Notes under the pieces: model-generated
Told to the model about the DNA's origin: nothing
Database searches by the model: none
What the model saw: the letters and a program-made list of their open reading frames with translations, nothing else
Shown here: positions 15,713 through 24,021 of the stretch, piece after piece
Numbering within the stretch: position 1 is the first letter of the stretch
Layout of the letters: every line of letters begins with the position of its first letter
Assembly: GCF_009649815.1 (NCBI RefSeq)
Contig: NZ_WJIC01000009.1
Location: forward strand, 222,638-286,637
Direction of reading: 5' to 3'
From: Nocardia sp. SYP-A9097
GTDB taxonomy: Bacteria > Actinomycetota > Actinomycetes > Mycobacteriales > Mycobacteriaceae
Length of the DNA: 64,000 nt
Made by a program: the position numbers and the translations under genes

Positions 15713-16669
15713 CTATCCGGGCAGGATCACCGTCTTGCCGCGCGCGTGCGCGGTCCGCAGAGCCGCTGCGCCCGCGGCGACCTCGGACAATGGGACCGCC
15801 GCGTCGATACGCACCTTCAGCGTACCGGCGGCGGCCATGGCGACGATGGTGGTGAGGAGTTCGGTGCTCGACTTGTTCTGGAAGTTCACGCCGAGCACGC
15901 CCATTTTCGCGAGGGCGTCCTGGTCGAGGCCGCCGACGGTGCTGACGAGAGTACCGCCGGTATCGAGCAATTCGGCGACGCGCAGGGCATCGGCGGGGCG
16001 GCTCACCAGATCCAGGACGGCATTCAGGCCCTCGGGGTGGGCGGCGCGAACCTGATCGACGGTATCGCCCTGCGCGCGGTCGACAATCTCGGTCGCGCCG
16101 AGTTCGCCGAGGTAGTCGGCCATATCGGGACCGGCCGTGGCGATTACCCGCAGGCCGCGATGAGCGGCGAACTGGACCGCGAATTGGCCGACGCCGCCTG
16201 TCGCACCATTGATCAGAATCGTCTGGTCGGATGCTCCGCAGGCGGCATCGATGGCGTTGTAGGCCGACATTCCGGCGGTCGGCAGCGCGGCGGCCACATC
16301 GAACGATAGGCCCGCCGGAATGACGACCACATAGCTCTGCTCCGAGATCACCGCGTACTCGGCGAAGCCGCCGCGCCCGTGCCGCACACTCATGAACTGC
16401 CCGCACACCCGATCGCCCGGCCGGAACCGGACCACATCCGCGCCGACCTGCTCGACCACTCCGGCGGCATCATTGCCGAGAACCAGCGGAAACTGGTGTG
16501 GCACAAACTCTTTCAGCGCACCGTCGATGACTTTCCAGTCGAAGGGATTGACCGCGGCCGCCTCGATCCGAACCAGAATCTCATCCGCCCCGGGAGTGGG
16601 AACCGGCAGTTCGACCAACTCGGGCCGCGCACCGAAATCGGAGATCGTCACCGCTCGCATGGTGTCCAT
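15713..16669 (-). CDS. Zinc-independent alcohol dehydrogenase/quinone reductase-like MDR protein
   Basis: The product is 318 residues from ATG 16669 (MDTMRAVTISDFG); ATG 16660 is an equally possible start. It shows an MDR fold with NPFDWKVIDG, VLGNDAAGVVEQVGADVVRF, PTAGMSAYNAI and the Rossmann motif ILINGATGGVGQFAVQFAAH near residue 145. There is no zinc-ligand cysteine cluster, so a quinone reductase-like activity with NADPH is expected. It lies 36 bases after the pspM stop, and may be read through from the psp operon, in the position where M. tuberculosis has pspN. Confidence 0.86.
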   Translation of the reverse strand: MDTMRAVTISDFGARPELVELPVPTPGADEILVRIEAAAVNPFDWKVIDGALKEFVPHQFPLVLGNDAAGVVEQVGADVVRFRPGDRVCGQFMSVRHGRGGFAEYAVISEQSYVVVIPAGLSFDVAAALPTAGMSAYNAIDAACGASDQTILINGATGGVGQFAVQFAAHRGLRVIATAGPDMADYLGELGATEIVDRAQGDTVDQVRAAHPEGLNAVLDLVSRPADALRVAELLDTGGTLVSTVGGLDQDALAKMGVLGVNFQNKSSTELLTTIVAMAAAGTLKVRIDAAVPLSEVAAGAAALRTAHARGKTVILPG

Positions 16670-16705
16670 GCGCCCAACGCTAGACGGCCGCCGCCACACG
16701 CCTGA

Positions 16706-17953
16706 TCAGGGGTTGGCGCGGAACCGTTCGTCGGCCAACTCGGTGAGCGCCTGCGCCCAGCCGTCCAGGCGATCGGCGGCATCACGCAGATTCACCATGG
16801 CCCAGCCGAGATCATCGGCGACGGCGGCGCTCTCCGGCACGGCCAGCACGCGAGCGGCGGCAGCCACCATGCCCTCGAATTCGACCACACCACCATCCAG
16901 GCGCACCGAGACGGCCCGAACATGCTCTGTCAGTGGCGAATTCTGCGATCCGAGCACGCCCGCGGCCTGCTCCATCGCGACCACATCGGCGGCCAGCGCG
17001 TGCAGCGCGGCAGCACCCGATGAAGCCGTCTCCAACGTATCGCTAAAATCCTCCACCGGTAGTCGCCCCGACCGTGCGATCTGCGCTCCCAGCCCATGCA
17101 GCGCACGCTCGGCCCTGACCAAACGCGCAACCGATGCCCGCGCGGCCGACCGCAAGGGCGGCAACTTCCGAGGCGTGAACGCCGCCGACGGCAGCGGTTC
17201 CTTCCGCAACTGCAAATACTTCTTCGCGGTGACCGCGGTCCCGGTGACCAATGCCACCGCACCCCCACCCACGACTATGACCGCCCAAGCTGGTGCCGAA
17301 ATCAGCACCAGCCCAACAGTTCCCGCGGTGGTCAACCCACCCGCGGTCCCCAATCGCAGACTCCGCCGCCGAGCCCGCCGCCGCTTACGCAACTCCCGCT
17401 CCCGAGGATCAGCCCACTTCCGCACGGCAACCAACGCCTGCTCCCCCACACCCCGCAGGGTGTCGGGCAGTCGCTGCGCCAACTCCTCCGGCCCAACCCC
17501 GGTGGGCGCCAACATCTCCCGAGCCACCCGAGCAGCCTTCCCCCGCTTCCCCCGCCCAGCCGAACTCTCGGTCACCCGCGGCGGCTCCTGAACCCGGGTA
17601 GTCGCAAAGCCATCGGTGGCCGCGTAATCGCCTCTGGCCGCACCGTTTCCGGGGCGGTCCCACTGCGTCACGTGGTCGCTCATCCCCGGTGCGGGTGCTC
17701 GTCCGGACATCGGCGTTGGCGATGTGGTTTCGGGCTGGTGCGGCGGCTTGGTGTTGTAGCCGACTGGCGAGCCCTGAAAGTTATTGGGCGCGACCGGATC
17801 AGGGGTCGGCTGGGTACTCTGCGGCGCTGCGCCTGTACCGGCGGGGCCGAAAGGTGAGGGGAAGCCGGGGATCGGGGCGGTGGGTTCGGGGCGGGAGCGG
17901 CGCAGGAAACGGGCAGGGGAGGTCGCGGGGTTGTCTGCCCGCGATCTCCCCAT
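16706..17953 (-). CDS. pspM: Phage-shock envelope stress protein PspM (Rv2743c-like)
   Basis: The 415-residue protein has a long Pro/Ser/Thr-rich cytoplasmic N-terminus (about 1-130) and a middle region ARVAREMLAPTGVGPEELAQ followed by a basic stretch (RELRKRRRARRRSLRLG). Two adjacent membrane segments follow (about 203-237: TTAGTVGLVLISAPAWAVIV to GGGAVALVTGTA), then a helical C-terminal domain. Membrane architecture and position directly after pspA match mycobacterial PspM, which binds PspA and tethers it at the membrane. It follows pspA by 33 bases. The N-terminal proline-rich part is longer than I would expect. Confidence 0.85.
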   Translation of the reverse strand: MGRSRADNPATSPARFLRRSRPEPTAPIPGFPSPFGPAGTGAAPQSTQPTPDPVAPNNFQGSPVGYNTKPPHQPETTSPTPMSGRAPAPGMSDHVTQWDRPGNGAARGDYAATDGFATTRVQEPPRVTESSAGRGKRGKAARVAREMLAPTGVGPEELAQRLPDTLRGVGEQALVAVRKWADPRERELRKRRRARRRSLRLGTAGGLTTAGTVGLVLISAPAWAVIVVGGGAVALVTGTAVTAKKYLQLRKEPLPSAAFTPRKLPPLRSAARASVARLVRAERALHGLGAQIARSGRLPVEDFSDTLETASSGAAALHALAADVVAMEQAAGVLGSQNSPLTEHVRAVSVRLDGGVVEFEGMVAAAARVLAVPESAAVADDLGWAMVNLRDAADRLDGWAQALTELADERFRANP

Positions 17954-17986
17954 CGTGTAATGCCTTTCGCTACAGCTGCCGAACGC

Positions 17987-18805
17987 CTACTGCTGGGCGG
18001 CCTGGCCCTTGTTGGTGTTGATCTGCGGGGCGGCCGCGGGGTTGGGGACGGCCTGGTTGTTGCCGCCGGCGGGGAGGGCGTCGCCGCGCATGGAGGCGCG
18101 GATCTGCTCGAGGCGGCTGTGGCCGGCCATCTGGATGCTGGCCTGCTGGACCTCCATCATGCGACCCTGCACCGTGTTCCCGGCCAGCTCGGCGGCGCCG
18201 AGGGCATTGGCGTAACGGCGTTCGATCTTCTCGCGCACCGCATCCAGGCTGGGGGTGGTGCCGGGCGCCGAGAGGGTGGAGTCCATCTGCTGCAGCGAGG
18301 CCGAAACCTGCTCCTGCATCTTGGCCTGCTCCAGCTGGGACAGCAGCTTGGTGCGCTCGGCGACCTTCTGCTGCAACAGCATGGCGTTCTGCTCGACGGC
18401 CTTCTTGGCCTGCGCGGCGGCCTGCAGCGACTGGTCGTGCAGCACCTTCAGGTCCTCAACCGCCTGCTCGGCGGTGACCAGCTGCGCGGCGAAAGCCTCA
18501 GCGGCATTGGTGTATTGGATCGCCTTCTCGGTGTCACCCGCACCGGCGGCCTGATCTGCCAGCATGACCGCCTGGCGCGCATTGGCATTGAGCTTCTCGA
18601 CCTCGTCGAGCGAACGGTTCAGCTTCATCTCCAGCTGACGCTGGTTGCCGATCACCGACGCCGCCTGCTGCGACAGCGCCTGGTGCTGCCGCTGGGCCTC
18701 CTCGATGGCCTGCTGGATCTGGACCTTCGGATCCGCATGCTCCTCGATCTTGGAATCGAAGAGGGCCATCATGTACTTCCAGGCCTTCACGAACGGATTA
18801 GCCAT
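17987..18805 (-). CDS. pspA: PspA/IM30-family envelope stress protein (35 kDa antigen)
   Basis: The 272-residue protein starts at ATG 18805 (MANPFVKAWKYMMALFDSKI) with GGAGG 11 bases upstream. It is nearly all coiled coil: ESCRT-III-like helices run from residue 20 to about 215, and a low-complexity Asn/Ala/Gln tail closes the protein. The amphipathic N-terminal helix binds damaged membrane. In mycobacteria this protein oligomerises to protect the membrane and sequesters ClgR until stress. Gene order clgR-pspA-pspM is kept here. Confidence 0.93.
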   Translation of the reverse strand: MANPFVKAWKYMMALFDSKIEEHADPKVQIQQAIEEAQRQHQALSQQAASVIGNQRQLEMKLNRSLDEVEKLNANARQAVMLADQAAGAGDTEKAIQYTNAAEAFAAQLVTAEQAVEDLKVLHDQSLQAAAQAKKAVEQNAMLLQQKVAERTKLLSQLEQAKMQEQVSASLQQMDSTLSAPGTTPSLDAVREKIERRYANALGAAELAGNTVQGRMMEVQQASIQMAGHSRLEQIRASMRGDALPAGGNNQAVPNPAAAPQINTNKGQAAQQ

Positions 18806-18842
18806 CGATTGATCCCGCCTCCATCTGACGTGCCGCGCGCCT

Positions 18843-18862
18843 TCGCGCGACATAGTGCGCGA
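18843..18862. promoter_or_regulatory. Inverted repeat upstream of pspA, candidate activator site
   Basis: TCGCGC-N8-GCGCGA lies about 40-60 bases before the pspA start in the 205-base clgR-pspA gap. A CGC...GCG dyad recalls ClgR sites, but the spacing differs from the published consensus as I remember it, so this is only a candidate. The rest of the gap shows no gene. Confidence 0.3.
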
Positions 18863-19010
18863 CCGTCACGCACCCGGTTGTCCCTATCCTCCACTGCGCG
18901 GCAGCGGACCGGAATCCGCACCTTGCACGGCGCCTCCGGCACGAAGCCTACAGAGAATTTATCCCTTTCGGCTGCTGCGCACTGTAATCACATGGTGCTC
19001 CGCACAGCGA

Positions 19011-19424
19011 TCACTTGGCGGCGACCAAAACCAAGCGATCCGATTTGGGGGCGGGAATGACGATGCGCGGCCCGAAACCCGCGTCCCCGGCACGCGGCAC
19101 ATCGCCGTCCCCACCCCGTGGCCGAACCCCGGCACCGGCACTCGCCAGTGCGGGATTCGCTGTGGCCACAGCCTTTTTCGCGGCGGCCCGATCGGCATCG
19201 GCCATGGCCGCGCTGACATCGACGAGCACCTGCGCCAGCGGCACATCCAGGGCTTGGCAGATGGCGGCCAGCAGCTCGCTGGATGCCTCCTTGCGCCCCC
19301 GCTCCACCTCGGATAGGTACCCCAGGCTCACGCGCGCGGAGGTCGAGACCTCACGCAGCGTCCGGCTCTGGGCGACGCGAGCGCGCCGCAGACTCTCCCC
19401 GATCGCTTCCCGCAGCAGCGTCAT
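19011..19424 (-). CDS. clgR: XRE-family transcriptional activator ClgR
   Basis: The 137-residue protein has an N-terminal XRE helix-turn-helix (about residues 4-62: REAIGESLRRARVAQSRTLR ... VSTSARVSLGYLSEVERGRK ... LLAAICQALDVPL) and a shorter, flexible C-terminal part ending LVLVAAK. ClgR activates clp protease, psp and membrane-stress genes in actinobacteria, and is itself degraded by ClpP. The family's hydrophobic or alanine-rich C-terminus is the expected degradation signal; here it ends AAK. AGGAGAACGGG precedes the ATG. It is the first gene of the clgR-pspA-pspM group and follows cinA by 81 bases. Confidence 0.92.
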   Translation of the reverse strand: MTLLREAIGESLRRARVAQSRTLREVSTSARVSLGYLSEVERGRKEASSELLAAICQALDVPLAQVLVDVSAAMADADRAAAKKAVATANPALASAGAGVRPRGGDGDVPRAGDAGFGPRIVIPAPKSDRLVLVAAK

Positions 19425-19505
19425 CCCGTTCTCCTCACACTCGTCTCGCCGGACCCAGCGTTCGACTGGACAACGTCCGGCGTCGGCCGCGCGTTCCCGG
19501 CCACT

Positions 19506-20051
19506 TCACCCGCCTCGAATACTCCGGACGAGTTCGGCGACCGCGGCACGGACCGAGCCCACTCTGATCGTCCACCGGTCACCCGACAGTTTCAACCGGA
19601 CAACCTCCGTGCCCTCGGCACCGGCGATGCCGAGGAACACCGTTCCGACCTCGCGGCCGTCCTGTGGATCGGGTCCGGCGACACCGGTGAGCCCGATACC
19701 CCAGTCCGCTCCGCAGGTGGTTCGCGCGCCCACTGCCAGCTGTTCCGCGGTGCTCGCGGCGACCGGGCCGTCGGTGGCGAGGGTGTCCGCGCTCACACCG
19801 GCCAAATCGTGTTTGAGGTCGGTGGCGTAGACGATCAGTCCACCCCGTAACACGGCGCTGGCACCGGGAATTCCCGCGATGGTGGCGGCGAGCAGGCCGG
19901 CGGTCAGGGATTCGGCGGTCGCGACGGTTTGACCTGCGGCCTTCAGGGCTTCGACGAGTTCACCGGCGGGTACGAGGGCGGTGAGTGGATCGGTCGAAGC
20001 GGGCAGAGATGTCTCGAAAACGGGTGTGGCCGAGTCGAGATCAGGCGGCAC
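19506..20051 (-). CDS. cinA: CinA C-terminal domain protein (nicotinamide-nucleotide amidase type)
   Basis: The 181-residue protein consists of the CinA C-terminal (PncC) domain alone: VEALKAAGQTVATAESLTAG (about residues 35-54), GGLIVYATDLKHDLAGV, TCGADWGIGLTGVAGPD and GTVFLGIAG. The conserved TAESLTAG serine nucleophile region is intact. Enzymes of this type deamidate nicotinamide mononucleotide. The N-terminal MoCF domain of long CinA proteins is missing, as in many bacteria. GTG 20051 is chosen because it overlaps the pgsA stop by 11 bases, giving coupled translation; more upstream codons would lie inside pgsA. Confidence 0.88.
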   Translation of the reverse strand: MPPDLDSATPVFETSLPASTDPLTALVPAGELVEALKAAGQTVATAESLTAGLLAATIAGIPGASAVLRGGLIVYATDLKHDLAGVSADTLATDGPVAASTAEQLAVGARTTCGADWGIGLTGVAGPDPQDGREVGTVFLGIAGAEGTEVVRLKLSGDRWTIRVGSVRAAVAELVRSIRGG

Positions 20052-20754
20052 GGCCGCCGCCGGGCGAACCGAACCAGAGCCGGCCCGCCTGCACCACATA
20101 ATCCAAACCGGTCACCACCGTGAGCACGACGGCGACATACATCAAAGCCATTCCGGCACTGGCGAATCCACCGGAAAGCGGAAGCAACAGCACAGCAATC
20201 GCCACGGATTGCACCAGCGTCTTGAGCTTGCCGCCCCGTCCGGCCGGGATCACACCGCGGCGGACCACCGCCAGACGCAGCAGTGTCACACCGAGTTCGC
20301 GGGCCACGATCACGATCGTCATCCACCACGGCAGATCGCCCAGCATGGACAGCCCGATCAGCGCGGCACCGATGAGCGCCTTGTCCGCGATCGGATCCGC
20401 GAGCTTGCCGAAGTCGGTGACCAGGCCGTATTTCCGCGCCAACTGACCGTCGATGCGATCGGTGATGGCGGCGATACCGAACAGTGCCGCGGCACCCCAG
20501 CGCCACCGCGGGTCATGGCCGTCGCCGGCGAACAGCGCGGCCAGAAACAGCGGAACGATCGCGATTCGCAGCACCGTCAGCACATTCGCGATATTCATCA
20601 GCGGCACCGCCGCCGGTTCGACCACGCCCGGAGTCGCGGGAGCGAATCCGGATCGCGGGGGACCGGCATCGGCCCAGCGACCTTCCAACTCATCACGCTG
20701 CACCGTCACCAGCGCCCCCACCGGCCGCGACACCGGCCATGGTTCCCGGACCAT
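20041..20754 (-). CDS. pgsA: CDP-diacylglycerol-glycerol-3-phosphate 3-phosphatidyltransferase (PgsA3-like)
   Basis: The CDP-alcohol phosphotransferase motif D(x)2DG(x)2AR(x)8G(x)3D(x)3D is complete in DRIDGQLARKYGLVTDFGKL followed by ADPIADK. Several transmembrane helices flank it (NIANVLTVLRIAIVPLFLAA, IGLSMLGDLPWWMTIVIVAR, AGMALMYVAVVLTVVTG). The enzyme makes phosphatidylglycerophosphate, the precursor of phosphatidylglycerol and cardiolipin. Order argA <-> pgsA, cinA, clgR matches M. tuberculosis Rv2747-Rv2745c. The start is uncertain: ATG 20754 gives 237 residues, but the family usually begins shortly before PLMNIANVLTVLR. GTG codons near 20703 are alternatives. Confidence 0.9.
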   Translation of the reverse strand: MVREPWPVSRPVGALVTVQRDELEGRWADAGPPRSGFAPATPGVVEPAAVPLMNIANVLTVLRIAIVPLFLAALFAGDGHDPRWRWGAAALFGIAAITDRIDGQLARKYGLVTDFGKLADPIADKALIGAALIGLSMLGDLPWWMTIVIVARELGVTLLRLAVVRRGVIPAGRGGKLKTLVQSVAIAVLLLPLSGGFASAGMALMYVAVVLTVVTGLDYVVQAGRLWFGSPGGGRAA

Positions 20755-20828
20755 TCCGGCATGAGGGGAGGCTGGATGTACGACACACCCCAAGCCTATC
20801 GGTACCGAGGCCGACTACTGTGCACCCC

Positions 20829-21371
20829 ATGACAACACGGGCACCCCACAGCGGTTCGGTAGACGGCGTGACGGCGACTTCGCCGATCATTCGCCGCGCC
20901 CGAACCACTGATGTGCCCCGCATAAAACGCCTCATCGACTACTACGCGGGCAAGATTCTGCTGGAAAAGAACCTCGTCACGCTGTACGAGTCGATTCAGG
21001 AATTCTGGGTCGCCGAACTGGACGGGGAACTCGTCGGCTGCGGGGCACTGCACGTGCTGTGGGCGGACCTCGGGGAGATTCGCACGGTCGCCGTGCACCC
21101 GGACATCAAAGGCACCGGGGCCGGGCACAAGCTGGTGCAGCAGCTCATCACCGTGGCACGCGAACTCTCGCTGGGCCGGGTGTTCGTACTGACCTTCGAG
21201 GTCGACTTCTTCGCCCGGCACGGCTTCGTGGAGATCGAGGGCACGCCCGTCACCGCCGAGGTGTACGCCGAGATGTGCCGCTCCTACGACACCGGTGTCG
21301 CCGAATTCCTCGACCTGAGCTATGTGAAGCCCAATACCCTCGGCAATACCCGAATGCTGTTGACGCTCTGA
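20829..21371 (+). CDS. argA: Amino-acid N-acetyltransferase (N-acetylglutamate synthase, ArgA/Rv2747 type)
   Basis: The 180-residue single-domain GNAT protein starts at ATG 20829. The acetyl-CoA motif is TVAVHPDIKGTGAGHKLVQQ (about residues 88-107). VWADLGEIR-type residues and VFVLTFEVDFFARHGF complete the fold. M. tuberculosis Rv2747 is the short S-type N-acetylglutamate synthase and occupies the same place, divergent from pgsA3. It performs the first step of arginine biosynthesis. In M. tuberculosis the next gene is ftsK; here 27 kb of other genes intervene. Confidence 0.9.
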   Translation: MTTRAPHSGSVDGVTATSPIIRRARTTDVPRIKRLIDYYAGKILLEKNLVTLYESIQEFWVAELDGELVGCGALHVLWADLGEIRTVAVHPDIKGTGAGHKLVQQLITVARELSLGRVFVLTFEVDFFARHGFVEIEGTPVTAEVYAEMCRSYDTGVAEFLDLSYVKPNTLGNTRMLLTL

Positions 21372-21400
21372 ATCATTCGAACCGTTAGAAAGCGATAACC

Positions 21401-21685
21401 GTGCCGATCTTCGCCGTCCACTACACCTACTCCGACGCCACCGTCCCCGGCCGCGACGCGATCCGCCCCGTACACCGGGAGTACCTGGGCGGCCTCGCCG
21501 CCGCAGGCACGCTGCTGGCACGCGGGCCGTACCCGGACGGGTCCGGCGCACTGCTCATCTTCGAGACCGCGGACGCGGACGAGGTGCGTAAACTGCTGGC
21601 CGCCGACCCGTTCCAGGTGGAAAAGCTGGTCGACAACACCCGGATCGTGGAGTGGCTGCCGACCGACGGGTTCCCGTCCAAGTAG
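21401..21685 (+). CDS. YciI-family protein
   Basis: The 94-residue protein begins at GTG 21401 (MPIFAVHYTYSDATVPGRDA). The YCII signature is clear: RPVHREYLGGLAAAGTLLARGPYPD, then ALLIFETADADEVRKLLAADPF and VEKLVDNTRIVEWLP. The His of the VHREYL segment and the Asp of ADPF are the usual conserved pair. Such proteins are ferredoxin-like dimers of poorly known, possibly hydrolytic, function. It follows argA by 29 bases and may be cotranscribed. It marks the left edge of the accessory block. Confidence 0.88.
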   Translation: MPIFAVHYTYSDATVPGRDAIRPVHREYLGGLAAAGTLLARGPYPDGSGALLIFETADADEVRKLLAADPFQVEKLVDNTRIVEWLPTDGFPSK

Positions 21686-21688
21686 CTC

Positions 21689-22170
21689 CTACCGGTCGGC
21701 GGGTGCGTCCGTTCGCACCCGCCGACCTGTTTCGGCGGAGTGCCGGATCGCATCGAGCAGTCGGTGCATACGCAGGCCGGTCTCGAAGTCCGGGACGGTG
21801 CAGGTGCCGTTGCGAAAATCCTCGGCCAGTCGGGCGTAGAACCGCGCTACATTGCGGGCCTCGGGGGTCAGGTCGGAGAAGTGACCCGGATCCGCGACCA
21901 CGAGGTCCGCGAGCACGCGACCGGGACCACGCGAGCCGCGCAGGCGCAATTCGTTCATCTGAATGACACCGGGTTCGTTCCGCTCAGAGACGATCACCAA
22001 ATCGCCTTCGGTGCCGGCGATTTCGATTCGAGTGCGGCCGTCCGCATGCGGGGTGTCCTGAATGTGGACCGACAGCACCGCACCGCTGTCCACGGTCGCG
22101 GTCAGCAACAGTTGATCCGGGCTCGAGACTTTCAGTGTCTCGCCGGTCTCGGGGCTGGTCCGGCGAGACG
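21689..22170 (-). pseudogene. Gfo/Idh/MocA oxidoreductase, C-terminal remnant
   Basis: Only the C-terminal alpha/beta domain of a Gfo/Idh/MocA-type dehydrogenase remains: SSPDQLLLTATVDSGAVLSV, GTEGDLVIVSERN and the terminal EDFRNGTCTVPDFETGLRMH, LLDAIRHSAETG. The entire Rossmann NAD(P)-binding half (normally about 150 residues, with GxGxxG) is missing. Homology stops near 22160-22185, where the sequence passes directly into a TetR remnant on the opposite strand. This looks like a deletion that removed two gene ends. The frame is open to 22231, but its first codons are antisense to the TetR remnant. Confidence 0.72.
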
Positions 22171-22322
22171 GCGCGATACGTGACGACATCCCCTGGGAGG
22201 ACGCGGATTTCGTGCTCGCCGGCGGCGCCACCTATGCACAAACCATCGGCTTGTACGCCGCACCCGATCAGTGGACTCGCAATCTGCGAATCATCCTGGA
22301 CGGCTTGGCAATCCCGCGCTGA
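22171..22322 (+). pseudogene. TetR-family regulator, C-terminal remnant
   Basis: On the plus strand a frame ending at TGA 22320-22322 reads DGAIRDDIPWEDADFVLAGG, then ATYAQTIGLYAAPDQWTRNL, then RIILDGLAIPR. This closely resembles the last 50 residues of a TetR-family effector domain (the RDDIPWEDADF and QWTRNLRIILDGL parts). There is no start, no helix-turn-helix and no upstream continuation, because the sequence changes to the Gfo/Idh remnant near 22170. It is too short to be functional. Confidence 0.6.
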
Positions 22323-23234
22323 TCAGTCCGCGGAGACGGCCCGCCAGGTATCCGACACGATTTCGTTGAGACCGGAATGTGCAGGTGCCCAACCGAGTTC
22401 GACCAGCGCCTTGCCCGGATCGCCGATCAACCGGGCAGGCTCCGGAGCCGCCGGCCCGTGCACTCGCCGCACCGGACGCCCTGTGACCCGCTCCACCGCC
22501 GCGACCACATCGAGAATACTTGTCCCGCAACCACTTCCGATGATGTAGCGGACACTCACGCCGGGCGCCGGACACTGTTCCACACCCGCGACGAACGCCG
22601 CCGCCGCATCCCTGACATGCAGGTAGTCCCGTACAGCGGTCCCGTCCCCATTGATATGCAACACCGACTCCCCCGCCGATGCCGCCAGCACCCGCGGAAT
22701 CAACCGTGTCGTCTCCGGATCCGCTCCCCCGGCGACATTCATCAACCGCACCACCACGGCACCGATCGCCCCCGCCCGCGCCTGCGCCTCGACCGCGAAC
22801 TCCGCCGCGAGCTTGCTACTCGCGTACGAATGCGGCGGTGCATCGGGCGTTCCCTCATCCATCGGCTGCCGCTGGGGCGATCCGTAAATCGCACCGGTGG
22901 AGGCGAATACGATCCGTGGCACCCCCTCGCGCGCCATGGCCTCCAGCAATGCCACGGTTCCACCCGTATTCACCCGAAAGAACGGCAGCGGATCATCAAC
23001 CGACTCCCGCGCCCGCCCCAGCCCCGCGAGATGACACACCGCCCCGACACCCGACACCGCATCGCGCAGGGCGACCGGGTCCGACAGCTCGGCAACCCGA
23101 ATCTGCGCGGCTCCGGGAATCTCGCCGCTCCCTACATCGCGCACCATCGCGATCGGCTCATGCCCCGCTGCCCGCAAAGCCTGCACGACAGCTCGCCCGA
23201 GATAACCTGCCGCACCCGTTACCAGCACCTTCAT
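22323..23234 (-). CDS. NAD-dependent epimerase/dehydratase (extended SDR)
   Basis: The 303-residue protein starts at ATG 23234 (MKVLVTGAAGYLGRAVVQAL), giving the GxxGxxG motif at residues 7-13. The active site is complete: the STGAIYGSP Ser/Thr region near residue 110 and the YxxxK motif in SYASSKLAAE. DYLHVRDAAAAFV and LGWAP near the C-terminus are typical of UDP-glucose 4-epimerase-like enzymes. The likely substrate is a nucleotide sugar, but hydroxysteroid-like substrates cannot be excluded. It stands alone; its stop lies next to the TetR remnant. Confidence 0.9.
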   Translation of the reverse strand: MKVLVTGAAGYLGRAVVQALRAAGHEPIAMVRDVGSGEIPGAAQIRVAELSDPVALRDAVSGVGAVCHLAGLGRARESVDDPLPFFRVNTGGTVALLEAMAREGVPRIVFASTGAIYGSPQRQPMDEGTPDAPPHSYASSKLAAEFAVEAQARAGAIGAVVVRLMNVAGGADPETTRLIPRVLAASAGESVLHINGDGTAVRDYLHVRDAAAAFVAGVEQCPAPGVSVRYIIGSGCGTSILDVVAAVERVTGRPVRRVHGPAAPEPARLIGDPGKALVELGWAPAHSGLNEIVSDTWRAVSAD

Positions 23235-23317
23235 ATCCACACTCTCCCAGTGGGTAGTCGGTGACGGAGACCAAGGTCCCGGATATGGCAGCACAGCGAG
23301 CGGCGGGGCTACAGCCG

Positions 23318-23908
23318 TCAGACTTGCACGAATTCGTAGGCGTAGGACACCAGGCCGTCACCGATCTTTCGGGTGTTGACCAGGTGCAGCGGCTTCTTGT
23401 CGCTGGTCTCGTCGAAGATACGCAGGCCGGTTCCCAGCACGACCGGGAAAACAACCAGCCGCAGTTCATCGGCCAGGTTCTGTTCCATCATTGTGCGCAC
23501 GAGCTGATAGCTGCCGTAGACCAGGATTTCCCCGTCCACGCTCCGCTTCAGCTCCGAAATCTCCTTTGCCGCATCGCCATTGAGGATCGTGGTGTTGCTC
23601 CACTGCGGATTTTCGAGAGTCGACGACACGACGTACTTGGGGAGGCTGTTCATTCTGTCCGCCCACTCGCGGCCTACCCGGACGTCCATTGCCGGCGTCC
23701 GGGACGCGAACCACTCGAAGCTCCGCCTGCCCAGCAGCAGCGCCTCGGCACCGAGTACTTCCTCCGTCTCGTTGGCGGTCCAGTCTTCGAGGTCCCTGGC
23801 CCCCACGAACTGGTGGAACCAGCCGCCCAGCTCGAAGCCTTCCTGACCGTCCGGGTCTTGGACCACTCCATCGAGGGTGACATTTGTGCTGATGACGATC
23901 TTTCCCAT
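23318..23908 (-). CDS. Dihydrofolate reductase/RibD C-terminal-like protein
   Basis: The 196-residue protein has the DHFR/RibD-C fold: MGKIVISTNVTLDGVVQDPD at the start, ALLLGRRSFEWFAS near residue 55, KYVVSSTLENPQWSNTTIL, ILVYGSYQLVRTMMEQNLAD and the terminal VVFPVVLGTGLRIF. NADPH binding is expected from GRRSFE and VYGSYQL. These small reductases are often encoded beside an ECF sigma factor of the SigG type in actinobacteria; that is the case here, with the sigma gene divergent across 113 bases. Substrate unknown. Confidence 0.88.
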   Translation of the reverse strand: MGKIVISTNVTLDGVVQDPDGQEGFELGGWFHQFVGARDLEDWTANETEEVLGAEALLLGRRSFEWFASRTPAMDVRVGREWADRMNSLPKYVVSSTLENPQWSNTTILNGDAAKEISELKRSVDGEILVYGSYQLVRTMMEQNLADELRLVVFPVVLGTGLRIFDETSDKKPLHLVNTRKIGDGLVSYAYEFVQV

Positions 23909-23922
23909 TTCCGTGCTCCTCT

Positions 23923-23934
23923 GACAATGTTGTC
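23923..23934. promoter_or_regulatory. Small palindrome in the DHFR-like/sigma divergent promoter
   Basis: GACAA-TG-TTGTC is a perfect 5-bp-arm dyad 14 bases upstream of the DHFR-like start, in the 113-base divergent region. It may be an operator or part of a sigma-specific promoter. No clear -35/-10 pair stands out. Confidence 0.35.
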
Positions 23935-24021
23935 GGCTAGCACTGGTCTAGACGCCGCGGCATCGGAAAAGGAGGCGCTGCGCGACCGCCCCGTTCGCGC
24001 CTCGGCCGTCGTCCATACAGC

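Noticed and set aside
13635..16055. An 806-codon plus-strand frame
   Set aside because: It runs opposite a binding-protein gene and two oxidoreductases and across their promoters; no homology is visible in its translation.
19425..19505. A ClgR self-binding site upstream of clgR
   Set aside because: CGC and GCG triplets are present, but no pair has the right spacing, so no site is claimed.
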